This document shows positions 1-8,274 of a DNA stretch of 64,000 nt, piece after piece. The stretch lies in contig NZ_JAFKHE010000018.1 in assembly GCF_017307495.1 (NCBI RefSeq), positions 141,459-205,458 on the forward strand, read 5' to 3'. The DNA is from Devosia sp. Lineage in GTDB: Bacteria > Pseudomonadota > Alphaproteobacteria > Rhizobiales > Devosiaceae. The stretch's first letter is position 1. Every line of letters starts with the position of its first letter. The notes below the pieces were generated by a model. The model saw only the letters and a program-made list of their open reading frames with translations. It ran no database searches and was not told the origin of the DNA. The translations under genes were made by a program, and so were the position numbers.

Positions 1-590
1 AACTGGTCCTTCATGATCCAGATGACGATCGGTAGCACGGTCAGCGTGTAGAGCAGGACGAGGCCGACCGTGGTGTCGAGGAGCGCCAGTTCGCGATAGA
101 GCACGAGGAACGGGAGCGCCAGGACGACCGGCGGCAGGATGAGCTGGCTCAGGAAGAAGAAGCTCAGGTCCTGGTTCTTCATCCACAGGAACCGGTAGGT
201 GAAGCGGCTCAGCCCATAGGCAGCGAGCGCCCCGATCAGCACGGCAAGCGCGGAGGCGCCGAAGGCGGTGAAGATCGAGTTGAGGAAGCGGTTGAGGAAC
301 TCGTCGCGGACGGTGGAAACGTTGCCGATCGTGTCGGGTGACAGGCCGAGCGAGCGCCAGCCGAGCCAGTTGGGCTGGAAATCGACCCAAGGGACCATGC
401 GGCCGAGTTGCACGTCCTTGGCCACCTTCATCGAGGTGGTGATGGTCCAGTAGACCGGAAACAGCGAGACGAAGGCCCAGAAGACCAGCGCGGCATAGAT
501 GCCGACCTGGCCGGCGGTGTGCTTCAGTCGACGGGCGGCAGTGCCGCTGTCTGCCATGTGGGCCGGGGCGGCGGCGGCTTCGGTGGCCAT
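1..590 (-). CDS. Carbohydrate ABC transporter permease, MalG type (3' end beyond window)
   Basis: This is the second inner-membrane permease of a sugar importer. Its ATG (590-588) overlaps the stop of the upstream permease as TGATG, so the two are translationally coupled. About 196 residues are visible. A charged N-terminus is followed by a membrane helix (about residues 28-48, ending FPVYWTITTSMK, typical of MalG proteins), a periplasmic stretch, and further helices near SIFTAFGASALAVLIGALAAYG and LPPVVLALPFLVLY. The conserved EAA coupling loop would lie past position 1 and is not visible. The ATPase subunit is not in the window. Family assignment is secure; the substrate is unknown. Confidence 0.9.
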   Translation of the reverse strand, partial: MATEAAAAPAHMADSGTAARRLKHTAGQVGIYAALVFWAFVSLFPVYWTITTSMKVAKDVQLGRMVPWVDFQPNWLGWRSLGLSPDTIGNVSTVRDEFLNRFLNSIFTAFGASALAVLIGALAAYGLSRFTYRFLWMKNQDLSFFFLSQLILPPVVLALPFLVLYRELALLDTTVGLVLLYTLTVLPIVIWIMKDQ

Positions 591-1678
591 CAGGTCATCC
601 TCCGCATGCGCTTGCTCAACACATTGAGCAGGACTGTGATGAAGATGACGATGACCACGAGGTAGAACATGGCCAGCATGGTGCCATAGCCGACGTTCGA
701 GCGGTCGCGGTACTCGCGGTAGATGAAGCTCGAGACGCTGTCGGTGGCGCCGCCGGGGCCGCCGGAGGTCACGGTGATGATGATGTCGGCGAGCTTGAGC
801 TTGAAGATGATGCGCAGCACGATCGCGGTCAGCGACACGGGCAGCATCAGCGGGAAGGTGATCTGCCAGAAGCGCTGCCAGGGCGAGGCGCCGTCGACCT
901 TGGCCGCCTCGGTGATTTCCTTGGGCAGGGCCTGCAGGCCGGCGAGCAGCAGGATCATCACGAACGGGATCGACACCCACGCGTCCATGATCTCGATCCA
1001 GATGCGGGCGACCCAGGGGTCGGTGAAGAAGCTCGGGTTCTGGAAGCCGATCCAGCGGGCGAAGCGGGCGACCGGGCCGAAGCGGTATTCGAGCATCGAC
1101 TTGCCCACCATCCAGCTGACGGCGACGGGCGACAGCATCAGCGGGATGAGGAAGACGACGCGCCAGAATTTCCGCGCCCGGATTTCAGCGTTCAGCAGCA
1201 GCGCCAATGCAAAGGCGATGGCGTATTCGACGAGCACGAACAGCACGTAGATCACCATGTTGACCATGGCGTTCCAGTAGAAGGGATCGCGCAGCAGCTG
1301 GAACAGGTTGTCCAGCCCGTTGAATTTCTGCCCGGTCAGCGAGGCGAGGTTCCAGTCGGTGAAGGCGATCGACAGGCCGAACAGGGTCGGAAAGATCGCC
1401 ATGGCGACCGTGAACAGCCCGGCGGGGAGGATGAACAGGGCGCGCCAGCCGGCCTGGCCGCGCATCAGCACCTGCCCTGCGCCGATGGCCACGGCGAAGA
1501 CGAGGAAGGCGAACAGGGTGGGACGCCAGTTGGTGAGGCCCAGCTTCAGGATGCCGGCGGCATTCAGTGCCTGCGCCAGCGCGGTGAGGATGAACAGGAG
1601 CGTGCCGGCAATGATCAGCCCCCTGCCCCAGCTTCTACGCAACGGCGCAATTGCGCTTTGATTGGATGCGATCGCCAT
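590..1678 (-). CDS. Carbohydrate ABC transporter permease, MalF type
   Basis: This is a 362-residue inner-membrane permease of the BPD (MetI-like) superfamily. The N-terminal half has several hydrophobic helices (about residues 20-115). The permease core follows, with the coupling loop around LPKEITEAAKVDGASPWQRFWQ (near residues 255-275), the EAA-x3-DGA motif that docks on the ATPase. The ATG at 1678 has a GGGGCAGGG ribosome site just upstream. It sits 97 bp downstream of the binding-protein gene and overlaps the MalG-type gene by 2 bp. It should form a heterodimeric channel with that partner. The transported sugar cannot be read from sequence. Confidence 0.93.
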   Translation of the reverse strand: MAIASNQSAIAPLRRSWGRGLIIAGTLLFILTALAQALNAAGILKLGLTNWRPTLFAFLVFAVAIGAGQVLMRGQAGWRALFILPAGLFTVAMAIFPTLFGLSIAFTDWNLASLTGQKFNGLDNLFQLLRDPFYWNAMVNMVIYVLFVLVEYAIAFALALLLNAEIRARKFWRVVFLIPLMLSPVAVSWMVGKSMLEYRFGPVARFARWIGFQNPSFFTDPWVARIWIEIMDAWVSIPFVMILLLAGLQALPKEITEAAKVDGASPWQRFWQITFPLMLPVSLTAIVLRIIFKLKLADIIITVTSGGPGGATDSVSSFIYREYRDRSNVGYGTMLAMFYLVVIVIFITVLLNVLSKRMRRMT

Positions 1679-1717
1679 CCCTGCCCCAGTTCGACAAATT
1701 CACGTTGTGAACCAAAT

Positions 1718-1744
1718 CGGCTGGTGACGGTCTGCCACCAGCCG
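1718..1744 (-). promoter_or_regulatory. Intercistronic hairpin between binding-protein and permease genes
   Basis: Two perfect 9-bp arms (CGGCTGGTG at 1718-1726 and CACCAGCCG at 1736-1744) flank a 9-nt loop in the gap after the binding-protein stop. No U-tract follows on the minus strand. Hairpins at this place in other ABC operons protect or partly terminate the transcript, so that more binding protein than permease is made. That role is inferred here. Confidence 0.5.
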
Positions 1745-1775
1745 AGGGTTGTCAATCAGTGCTACGGCCGTCGCC

Positions 1776-3407
1776 TCACATACCCAGCGAGGCCTTGTAG
1801 AGCTTGATCTGGTTGTCGCGGCCGATCTGGTCGGTGATCTTCTCCCAGGCCGCGGCAATGGCGTCGGCCGTCTCCTGGGCGGAGGCGTACTGGCCATTGA
1901 TGCCCTTCACCAGTTCGTCCTCGGCGATCGAGTAGTACTGGAAGATGCCGGGGATGCGCGGCTCGATGGCGCCGTTGGGATGGTTGTAGCTGTCGAGGTT
2001 GGAACCGAGATAATCCTCGACGAAGGCGCGATCATAGCCGGCCGCCACCCACTCGTCATAGTTGAACTGGGAGTTGCGGTAGGGCTGGAAGCCCGACGGA
2101 TAAGCCGCCGTCCACAGCGCGATGTCCTTGCCGCCGAGGTGCGCCGCGGCGGACCATGCGGCCTTGCGCTTCTTCTCGTCGCCCGAGACGCGGCTGGTGA
2201 CGTAGATGCCCCAGCCAAGGTAGGCGAGGTTGGGCGCGAAGTTCTCCTTCTCTTCCCAGGCCGCGGTCTTGGAATTGTAGACCTTGTTGGCGCCGGGGTT
2301 GATCGAGAAGCCGACGACATCGCCGACGACCGAGGTGTCGGAGGTGCGGGCGTTGGAGCCGACGTCGCCCCACCAGCACAGCGCCGCGCCGGTGCCGCCG
2401 AGGAACTGGCTGAAGGCGGTGGTGTTGGGGTCGGCGTTGAGCTGATCCGGCGGATAGGCGTTGGCCTTCACCAGGTCCATCACGTCCTGGATCGCCTGCA
2501 CCCAGCCGGGGTTGTTGACGCGCGGCTTCATGGTGTCGGGGTCGAACAGCCAGGCCGGATCGTCCGGATGCTTGGCATAGGCCGCGGCCCGGTCGCCGAG
2601 GAAGTAGAAGCCGAAGCCGCCCCACTGATACTTCAGCGGGTCGAGGAAGCCATAGGCCGGCGCGCCGGTCAGCGGGTCGGACTTGCCGGCAAGGGCGGCG
2701 GGGAGCTTGGCGATCTCCTCCCAGTGGGTCGGGACCGGCTGGCCGCTGATCGAGCCGTCACCGAAATAGTCCTTGCGGTACGCGAAGGTGTGCGTGTCGC
2801 CATCGATGTTGATGCGGTAGGTCTTGCCGTTCCAGGTGCCGACCGGCGGCTGCAGGTAGCCCACCAGATCCTTGGAATCGATCTGCTCGGCGACCCAGTC
2901 GGGCATCTCGTCGAGCAGGCCCTTGCCGGCGGTGTCGCCTTCGAAGGGTGCACCCATCTCGGTGATGTCGAAGTCCACCGTGCCGGTGGCGATCGACTGT
3001 TGCAGGCGGGCGTTGTAGTCGGCCTGGGCGAGGTCGATCCAGTTGATCTTGGCGCCGGTATAGGCCTCCCACGGCTTGAGGAAGCCGCGGAACAGGAAGT
3101 TGTGCAGGTTCTGGTTGTTGAGCCCCATGAAGGTCAGCTCGACGCCGGCGAATTCGCCCTGGGCGACGTTGGCCTTGGTGGCGCCGAGGCAGAGTTCGCC
3201 GACCTTCTGCCAGTCGGCATCGGTGGGCGAGCCCTTGCCGACGCCGGGGATCTGCAGGATCTGCGCGCGCAGGTTGTCCTGCGCCACGGCCCGGCCCATG
3301 AACGAGCTCGACAGCGCGGTGCCGGCGGCGAGCGCGGCCGCACCCTTCATGAAGTTGCGGCGGCTGGCCTGCACGGCCATCACGTGATTGTAGAGATCGA
3401 CTCTCAC
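1776..3407 (-). CDS. Extracellular solute-binding protein of sugar ABC importer, Tat-exported
   Basis: This 543-residue family 1-like binding protein is expected to capture a sugar in the periplasm and deliver it to the two permeases downstream. The N-terminus carries a twin-arginine signal (ASRRNFMKG, Arg16-Arg17, then an Ala-rich hydrophobic stretch ending AVAQ), so it is probably exported folded. The GTG at 3407 is chosen because GGGAGGAA lies 3 nt upstream; the internal ATG at codon 10 has no ribosome site. At 543 residues it is longer than typical 400-450-residue sugar-binding proteins. It is the first gene of the transporter operon and has its own promoter-like region at 3577-3606. Confidence 0.88.
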   Translation of the reverse strand: MRVDLYNHVMAVQASRRNFMKGAAALAAGTALSSSFMGRAVAQDNLRAQILQIPGVGKGSPTDADWQKVGELCLGATKANVAQGEFAGVELTFMGLNNQNLHNFLFRGFLKPWEAYTGAKINWIDLAQADYNARLQQSIATGTVDFDITEMGAPFEGDTAGKGLLDEMPDWVAEQIDSKDLVGYLQPPVGTWNGKTYRINIDGDTHTFAYRKDYFGDGSISGQPVPTHWEEIAKLPAALAGKSDPLTGAPAYGFLDPLKYQWGGFGFYFLGDRAAAYAKHPDDPAWLFDPDTMKPRVNNPGWVQAIQDVMDLVKANAYPPDQLNADPNTTAFSQFLGGTGAALCWWGDVGSNARTSDTSVVGDVVGFSINPGANKVYNSKTAAWEEKENFAPNLAYLGWGIYVTSRVSGDEKKRKAAWSAAAHLGGKDIALWTAAYPSGFQPYRNSQFNYDEWVAAGYDRAFVEDYLGSNLDSYNHPNGAIEPRIPGIFQYYSIAEDELVKGINGQYASAQETADAIAAAWEKITDQIGRDNQIKLYKASLGM

Positions 3408-3576
3408 TTGTTCCTCCCATCAGGTCGCCATGTCGGCGACGGTCCGGCATCCGCGCAGGGCGCCCGATGAGAAGCATGACGTGCAGGAGGGCACGCCGCG
3501 GCGCACCCCAAGTCCCTCAACACCCTGCCTACGTCCCTCCCAGGGAGCGCTTCCGGTCTGTGCGGAAGCTTGCCCG

Positions 3577-3606
3577 ATGGTATGGAGCCAACATGTTAGA
3601 AGTCAA
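3577..3606 (-). promoter_or_regulatory. Putative promoter and operator of the sugar ABC operon
   Basis: On the minus strand a TTGACT (3606-3601) and TACCAT (3582-3577) lie 18 bp apart, giving a fair sigma-70-like promoter about 170 bp upstream of the binding-protein start. The spacer contains the palindrome AACATGTT (3590-3597). A palindrome between -35 and -10 is where a GntR-, DeoR- or LacI-type repressor would bind. No such regulator gene is in the window. Confidence 0.45.
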
Positions 3607-3651
3607 CAAGCTGGCGATCCCGCGCCGGTCACTGCTTCACATTTAGGGGGT

Positions 3652-3698
3652 TGATTTCATTGGTGAGCGGATCAGCCATTCACCGATAAATGAAATCA
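3652..3698. other. Long interrupted hairpin at the fucU stop codon
   Basis: Perfect 10-bp outer arms (TGATTTCATT 3652-3661 and AATGAAATCA 3689-3698) and 5-bp inner arms (GGTGA 3662-3666, TCACC 3680-3684) form a stem with a one-sided bulge and a 13-nt loop. The right arm includes the fucU stop codon. On the minus strand no T-run follows, so it is not a classic terminator. It may be an RNA-processing or stability hairpin between fucU and the downstream transporter operon. Confidence 0.5.
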
Positions 3699-4148
3699 GG
3701 CTTCGGGCGGCAATACGCCCTTCTTGAACAGGAAGCAGCCATAGAAGCGGCGCTCGCCGGTCTGGATGACAACGTACGACTTCTTCGCCGCCTCGTAAAA
3801 GGCGAAGCGCTCGATCGAACCCATCGGCCACGACTTGCCCTCGGCCTTGTCGATGGCAGCCTGTACTTCCTGCTGCACCGGCGGGACTTCGTCCGGCTTG
3901 CCGACGATCTCCATGCGCAGCGCCGGATGCGGAACGAAGCTGTCGAGCGGCATCAGCGAGAGAATGGCCTGCGCGGCGCGGCCGGCGGTGACGTTCTCGA
4001 GCTTCAGCAGCTTGCCGTAGACGGTCTGGCGCGCGATCGAATCCGAGGGGAAGTTCATGTCGGCGATGATCAGGTCGTCGCCGTGCCCCATGGATTTGAG
4101 CGCGTGCAGCACGTCGGCGTTCAGGATGGGGTCGATTCCCTTGAGCAT
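3696..4148 (-). CDS. fucU: RbsD/FucU family sugar mutarotase
   Basis: This 150-residue cytoplasmic protein matches the FucU branch of the RbsD/FucU family, which interconverts the alpha and beta anomers of fucose-like sugars. Visible family features are the N-terminal LKGIDPxLxxDxLxALxxMGHGDDLxIADxNFP block, with the catalytic-type His in MGHGD, and the C-terminal ERFAFYEAAKKSYVVIQTGERRFYGCF block. The ATG at 4148 is 3 nt after GGGAGGAAC, nearly the same ribosome site as the binding-protein gene. Its position upstream of the transporter suggests that the importer handles a fucose- or galactose-like sugar, which is inference. RbsD proper is the alternative. Confidence 0.85.
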   Translation of the reverse strand: MLKGIDPILNADVLHALKSMGHGDDLIIADMNFPSDSIARQTVYGKLLKLENVTAGRAAQAILSLMPLDSFVPHPALRMEIVGKPDEVPPVQQEVQAAIDKAEGKSWPMGSIERFAFYEAAKKSYVVIQTGERRFYGCFLFKKGVLPPEA

Positions 4149-4218
4149 GATGTTCCTCCCGCTCGTTGTTGCCGCTACTGTCCATGGATTGAGCCGGGGT
4201 GCAAGCGAGGGGAAGACG

Positions 4219-4959
4219 ATGCGCTACGAGATGATGCTGCCGCACCAGATCCGGCGCGCGATCGAGGAGAACTGGCCGGTCGTGCTGCCGTTGGGGGTGC
4301 TCGAGTATCACGGCGAGCACATGGCCGTGGGCATGGACACGCTGGCCGTAATCAAGGTGCTGGAGCGGCTGGAGGACGAGCTGAACCTGGTCATCCTGCC
4401 GCCGTTCTACTATGGCGCGGCGAGCTACGCGGTGGAGCCGCCGGAGGGAAACGGCTCGATCCAGGTCGGCCAGCAGGCGCTGGCGCCATTCGCGGGCGAA
4501 CTGTTCCGCAGCCTGTTGCGCGTGGGCTTCCGCAACATCCACTTCTTCATCCATCACCAGAGCGAGAACTTCGCCGTCGGCATGCCGACCGACCTGAGCT
4601 TCAAGTTCGCGGCGCGGCAGGTGATCTTCGCCTTCATCGAGGAGCAGCGCGGCGAGGGCTGGTGGGGCAATCCGGCGATGCGCGACTACTATGCGCAGCA
4701 GGCCGCCGGGGACGACCCGTTCAACTGGATCAAGGGCCACCCGCTGATGACGCCCGAGATCGTCGCGCAGTATCCGTTCGACCATGCCGGGATCGGCGAA
4801 ACCTCGCTGATGCTGGCGCTCTGCCCCGAGGCGGTGGAGCTGAACCGGCTGGACGGCACCCGGTGGTACACCGAGAGCGCCCGCGAGGCGTCGGCGGAAC
4901 TGGGCTGGAAGGGGGTCAAGCTGATCGAGGCGCACCTGCGCTCGGTGCTGGGCCGGTAG
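4219..4959 (+). CDS. Creatininase-family amidohydrolase
   Basis: This 246-residue protein has the creatininase fold signature PLGVLEYHGEHMAVGMD: E29, H31 and D40 match the metal-ligand positions, and H34 is conserved. A second metal site is suggested by IHHQSEN (H112/H113, E116), where most members read NGHxxN. The family includes creatinine amidohydrolase and enzymes acting on cyclic amides or formamides in cofactor synthesis, so the substrate is open. The ATG at 4219 follows GAGGGGAAG; a longer in-frame start at 4057 overlaps fucU antisense and is less likely. It is divergent from fucU with about 70 bp between starts and may share its regulation. Confidence 0.78.
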   Translation: MRYEMMLPHQIRRAIEENWPVVLPLGVLEYHGEHMAVGMDTLAVIKVLERLEDELNLVILPPFYYGAASYAVEPPEGNGSIQVGQQALAPFAGELFRSLLRVGFRNIHFFIHHQSENFAVGMPTDLSFKFAARQVIFAFIEEQRGEGWWGNPAMRDYYAQQAAGDDPFNWIKGHPLMTPEIVAQYPFDHAGIGETSLMLALCPEAVELNRLDGTRWYTESAREASAELGWKGVKLIEAHLRSVLGR

Positions 4960-4975
4960 CCCTCCCCAATTACCG

Positions 4976-5062
4976 GGGTCATCCCCGCGAAAGCGGGGCT
5001 CTCCGTTCGCGATGGTGAGGGCCGCACTAAAACGGAGGTTCCCGCTTTCGCGGGAATGACCC
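4976..5062. repeat. Palindromic intergenic repeat, type R1 copy a
   Basis: This 87-bp element has roughly 32-bp terminal inverted repeats. The left end reads GGGTCATCCCCGCGAAAGCG and the right end is its near complement. Each arm contains its own hairpin (CCCGCGAAAGCGGG). The right arm contains ATTCCC-N8-GGGAA, the form described for dRS3 repeats in Neisseria. A second copy lies at 13617-13704. It starts 16 bp after the creatininase stop codon. Confidence 0.88.
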
Positions 5063-5336
5063 TGTGGTTGGGGACGATGTAGGCGAGCGGCGTAAGCGCG
5101 GGAGGCTCAGCCGGTGCGGCGCCCTCGAACGAAATACCGTTCGAACCCCGGGATTTGCCACGCTTCAGCCGCAAGTTGCGATTTGATGCTCAAGTTGCTG
5201 GCGAATATCCCGCGCGGCACTATATCAAGGCGATAACCAGCTGGATTCCGCCGCATGGCGGGATACGCACCTGGACAAATACACGGGGTCCCCTATCCCG
5301 GGAGCGGCCAAAATATCCGCGATCGACGATGTTGAC
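5063..5336. other. Intergenic region with no gene seen, upstream of glycan operon
   Basis: No open frame with coding character was found. The stretch is less GC-rich toward its 3' end (around 5170-5240 and 5310-5330), as expected for the promoter of the glycosyltransferase-rfb operon. I could not single out a convincing -35/-10 pair. Confidence 0.4.
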
Positions 5337-6278
5337 GTGAAGTACAGCGCGGCACCTGCCGGCCAACGGCTGGCCGTGCTCATGGCTACATTCGAGGGCG
5401 CCAAGTATATCGACGAGCAGTTGCGCTCGATTGCGGCGCAAGACTGGGATGCCATCGACATCTGGGCCTCCGACGACGGCTCGACGGATGGTACCGTCGA
5501 GGTTCTGCAGCAATGGGCGGCGAATTGGCGCCGCGGAACCTTCACGATACTCAGGGGCCCCGGACGCGGCTTCGCCGACAATTTCCGGGCCCTGCTGGTC
5601 AATTCCGCCATCGAGGCGGATTATGTCTGCTTCTGCGACCAGGACGACATCTGGCTGAGCGACAAGACCCGCGCCGCAATCGAGACGCTGCGCCCGAGCG
5701 GAGACCGCCCTGCCCTTTACTGCGCCCGTACCATCATCGCCGACGAGAGCGGGCGCGAGCTGCAGCGCTCGCCGCTGTTCCGCCGGCCGCCCAATTTCGC
5801 CAATGCACTGGTGCAGAGCATCGGCGGCGGCAACACGATGGTGATGAACCGGGCCGGGCATCGGCTGGTGCAGGAAGCGGCGCGGCGCACGCCCTTCGTC
5901 AGCCACGACTGGTTCAGCTACCTGATCATCGCGGGCGCCGGCGGGGCCGTGACCTATGCCGAGACTCCACATGTGCGCTACCGCCAGCATCCGGGAAACC
6001 TCGTCGGTTCCAACCACGGCTGGCGCGCCTTTGGGGAGCGGATTCTCGCCGCGTTCGGCGGGCGCTTCTCGCACTGGAACGACGACAACGTGCGGGCGCT
6101 CGAGGCCTGCCGCGACATGCTGACGCCGCAGGCGGTGGCCACGCTCGAGATGTTCCGCGAGGCACGGCGCGGACCGCTGCTGGAACGGCTGCACAAGCTC
6201 AGGCAGTCGGGGGTCTACCGGCAGACGCGGTTCGGCCAGTTGACTCTTTACGCAGCGGGGCTGTTGGGGAAGCTGTGA
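5337..6278 (+). CDS. Glycosyltransferase family 2
   Basis: This 313-residue GT-A glycosyltransferase uses a nucleotide-sugar donor at the inner face of the membrane. The N-terminus has the GT2 pattern LAVLMATFEGAKYIDEQLRSI and the nucleotide-binding SDDGSTDGT (about residues 43-51). The metal-binding DxD-type motif is CDQDDIW (about residues 97-103). SHDWF and the C-terminal basic region resemble rhamnosyltransferase-type members. It starts with GTG at 5337. It is followed by rfbBDAC on the same strand, so addition of rhamnose to a surface glycan is likely but inferred. No membrane helix is evident. Confidence 0.85.
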   Translation: MKYSAAPAGQRLAVLMATFEGAKYIDEQLRSIAAQDWDAIDIWASDDGSTDGTVEVLQQWAANWRRGTFTILRGPGRGFADNFRALLVNSAIEADYVCFCDQDDIWLSDKTRAAIETLRPSGDRPALYCARTIIADESGRELQRSPLFRRPPNFANALVQSIGGGNTMVMNRAGHRLVQEAARRTPFVSHDWFSYLIIAGAGGAVTYAETPHVRYRQHPGNLVGSNHGWRAFGERILAAFGGRFSHWNDDNVRALEACRDMLTPQAVATLEMFREARRGPLLERLHKLRQSGVYRQTRFGQLTLYAAGLLGKL

Positions 6279-6337
6279 CGCTGGTAATACGGCGCCAGCA
6301 ATGCAGCTAAGGTCCCGCGCGGAAAGGACCAATCCAA

Positions 6338-7381
6338 ATGACCATCCTGGTGACCGGGGGCGCCGGGTTCATCGGCTCGAACTTCGTGCTCGACTGGCTG
6401 GCGACCAGCAGCGAGCCGGTGGTGACGCTCGATGCGCTCACCTATGCCGGCAACCTCAACAACCTGAAGAGCCTCGAGGGCGATGCGCGCCACAGCTTCG
6501 TGCGCGGCTCGATCGGCGACACGGCGCTGGTCGGCCGGCTGTTGCGCAGCCACGATGTGCGGGCGGTGATCAACTTCGCCGCCGAAAGCCATGTCGATCG
6601 TTCGATCTCGGGGCCGGCGCCGTTCTTCGAGACCAATGTCATGGGGACGCTGGGTTTGCTCGAGGCAGTGCGCGGATATTTCGCGCAGCGTAGCGACTTC
6701 CGCTTCCTGCATGTGTCGACCGACGAGGTCTACGGCACGCTGGAGCGCGACGAGCCGGCCTTTGCCGAGACGAACCCGTACAGGCCCAACAGCCCCTATG
6801 CCGCCTCCAAGGCGTCGTCGGACCATCTCGTCCGCGCCTATCGCGAGACCTACGGGCTGCCGGTGCTGGTGACCAACTGCTCGAACAATTACGGGCCGCT
6901 GCAGTTTCCCGAGAAACTGATTCCGCTGATGATCCATAACGCCTTGGCGGGTAAGGCTTTACCCGTATACGGCGATGGGCTGCAGGTGCGCGACTGGCTC
7001 TATGTCGGCGATCACTGCTCGGCGCTGCGGCGGGTGCTGGAAGCGGGGTCGTTGGGCGAGACCTACAATGTCGGCGGCAACAACCAGAAGACCAACATCG
7101 AGGTGGTGCGGGCGCTCTGCACCCTGCTCGACCGCAAGCGCCCGAAAGCCGACGGGACGAGCTACGCGGGCCAGATCACGCACGTGACCGACCGGCCCGG
7201 GCATGACCGGCGCTATGCCATCGACGCCCGCAAGATCGAGCGCGAACTCGGCTGGTCGCCGGCCGAGGCGTTCGAGAGCGGGCTCGAGAAGACCGTCGAC
7301 TGGTACCTTGCGAACGAGGATTGGGTGGCCGACGTCACCAGCGGCGCGTACCGCGAATGGGTGGCGAGGCAGTACGGATGA
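6338..7381 (+). CDS. rfbB: dTDP-glucose 4,6-dehydratase
   Basis: This enzyme converts dTDP-glucose to dTDP-4-keto-6-deoxyglucose, the second step of dTDP-L-rhamnose synthesis. The 347-residue protein is an extended SDR. It has the NAD-binding [10 protein letters not shown] at residues 7-16, the catalytic STDEVYG, and the Tyr-x3-Lys pair in [31 protein letters not shown] and a C-terminal WY segment are typical of RfbB/RmlB. Length is normal for the family. Its stop overlaps the rfbD start as ATGA. The gene order rfbB-rfbD-rfbA-rfbC is common in proteobacteria. Confidence 0.97.
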   Translation: MTILVTGGAGFIGSNFVLDWLATSSEPVVTLDALTYAGNLNNLKSLEGDARHSFVRGSIGDTALVGRLLRSHDVRAVINFAAESHVDRSISGPAPFFETNVMGTLGLLEAVRGYFAQRSDFRFLHVSTDEVYGTLERDEPAFAETNPYRPNSPYAASKASSDHLVRAYRETYGLPVLVTNCSNNYGPLQFPEKLIPLMIHNALAGKALPVYGDGLQVRDWLYVGDHCSALRRVLEAGSLGETYNVGGNNQKTNIEVVRALCTLLDRKRPKADGTSYAGQITHVTDRPGHDRRYAIDARKIERELGWSPAEAFESGLEKTVDWYLANEDWVADVTSGAYREWVARQYG

Positions 7382-8274
7382 AGCTGCTGATCCTCGGGCG
7401 CGACGGCCAGGTCGGCACGGCCCTGACGCAGGTCCTCGCGCCGCTCGGCGCCATTGCCGCCTATGGCCGGCAGGGCGCGGATTTCAGCCATCCCGCCGAT
7501 CTCGAGGGCGTGGTGAAGCGCGAGCAGCCGGACGTGATCGTCAATGCCGCAGCCTACACCGCCGTCGACAGGGCCGAGAGCGAGCCGGAACTGGCTCGGC
7601 TGGTGAACACCGAGGGGCCGGCGGTGCTGGCGCGGGTGGCGGCCGAAACCGGCGCCTGGATGATCCACTATTCCACCGACTACGTCTTCGACGGCAGCGG
7701 CACGACCGCCTGGGCAGAGGACGATCCGACCGGACCGCTCAACGTCTATGGCGAGACCAAGCGCGCCGGCGAGGAGGCGATTGCGGCCTCCGGATGCAAG
7801 CACCTGGTCTTCCGCACCAGCTGGGTGCATGCGCCGGGCGGCAACAACTTCATCGCCAAGATGCTGAGTCTCGCGCAAAGCCGGGACGAGCTGAAGGTGA
7901 TCGACGACCAGCATGGCGCACCGACCAGCGCGCGGCTGATCGCCGAGGTGACGGCACGCGCCATCCAGCAGATCGCCAACGACCGGCCGATCCCGTCGGG
8001 CCTCTACCATCTCGTCGCCTCGGGCGAGACGACGTGGAACGGCTACGCGCGCTTTGCCATCGCCGAAGCGCTGGCGCGCGGCGTGCCGCTCAAGCTGGCG
8101 CCGGAGCGGGTGCTGGCCGTGCCGACCTCGGCCTTCCCCACCCCTGCCCGGCGGCCACTCAACTCACGGCTCTCGACACTCAAGCTGCGCGACGCGCTCG
8201 GCATCGATCTTCCGAACTGGAAGACCGACGCCATGGGCACGCTCGACACCATCCTACCGGAGAAAATGACATGA
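7378..8274 (+). CDS. rfbD: dTDP-4-dehydrorhamnose reductase
   Basis: This is a 298-residue NAD(P)H-dependent SDR that makes dTDP-L-rhamnose from the 4-keto intermediate, the last step of the pathway. It has the N-terminal nucleotide-binding [13 protein letters not shown], the YSTDYVFDG motif and the catalytic YGETKRAGE (Tyr-x3-Lys). The C-terminus shows [12 protein letters not shown], which is typical of RmlD. The ATG at 7378 overlaps the rfbB stop by 4 bp, and its stop overlaps the rfbA start by 4 bp, so the three genes are translationally coupled. Confidence 0.96.
   Translation: MKLLILGRDGQVGTALTQVLAPLGAIAAYGRQGADFSHPADLEGVVKREQPDVIVNAAAYTAVDRAESEPELARLVNTEGPAVLARVAAETGAWMIHYSTDYVFDGSGTTAWAEDDPTGPLNVYGETKRAGEEAIAASGCKHLVFRTSWVHAPGGNNFIAKMLSLAQSRDELKVIDDQHGAPTSARLIAEVTARAIQQIANDRPIPSGLYHLVASGETTWNGYARFAIAEALARGVPLKLAPERVLAVPTSAFPTPARRPLNSRLSTLKLRDALGIDLPNWKTDAMGTLDTILPEKMT

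Noticed and set aside
1749..3470. 573-codon plus-strand frame antisense to the solute-binding protein gene
   Set aside because: It is the exact shadow of a strongly supported gene with Tat signal and ribosome site; low-information Val/Gly/Arg composition.
5130..5175. GTTCGAACCCCGGG sequence resembling a tRNA T-arm
   Set aside because: The five bases on each side cannot pair as a T-stem, and no acceptor, anticodon or D-arm could be placed.
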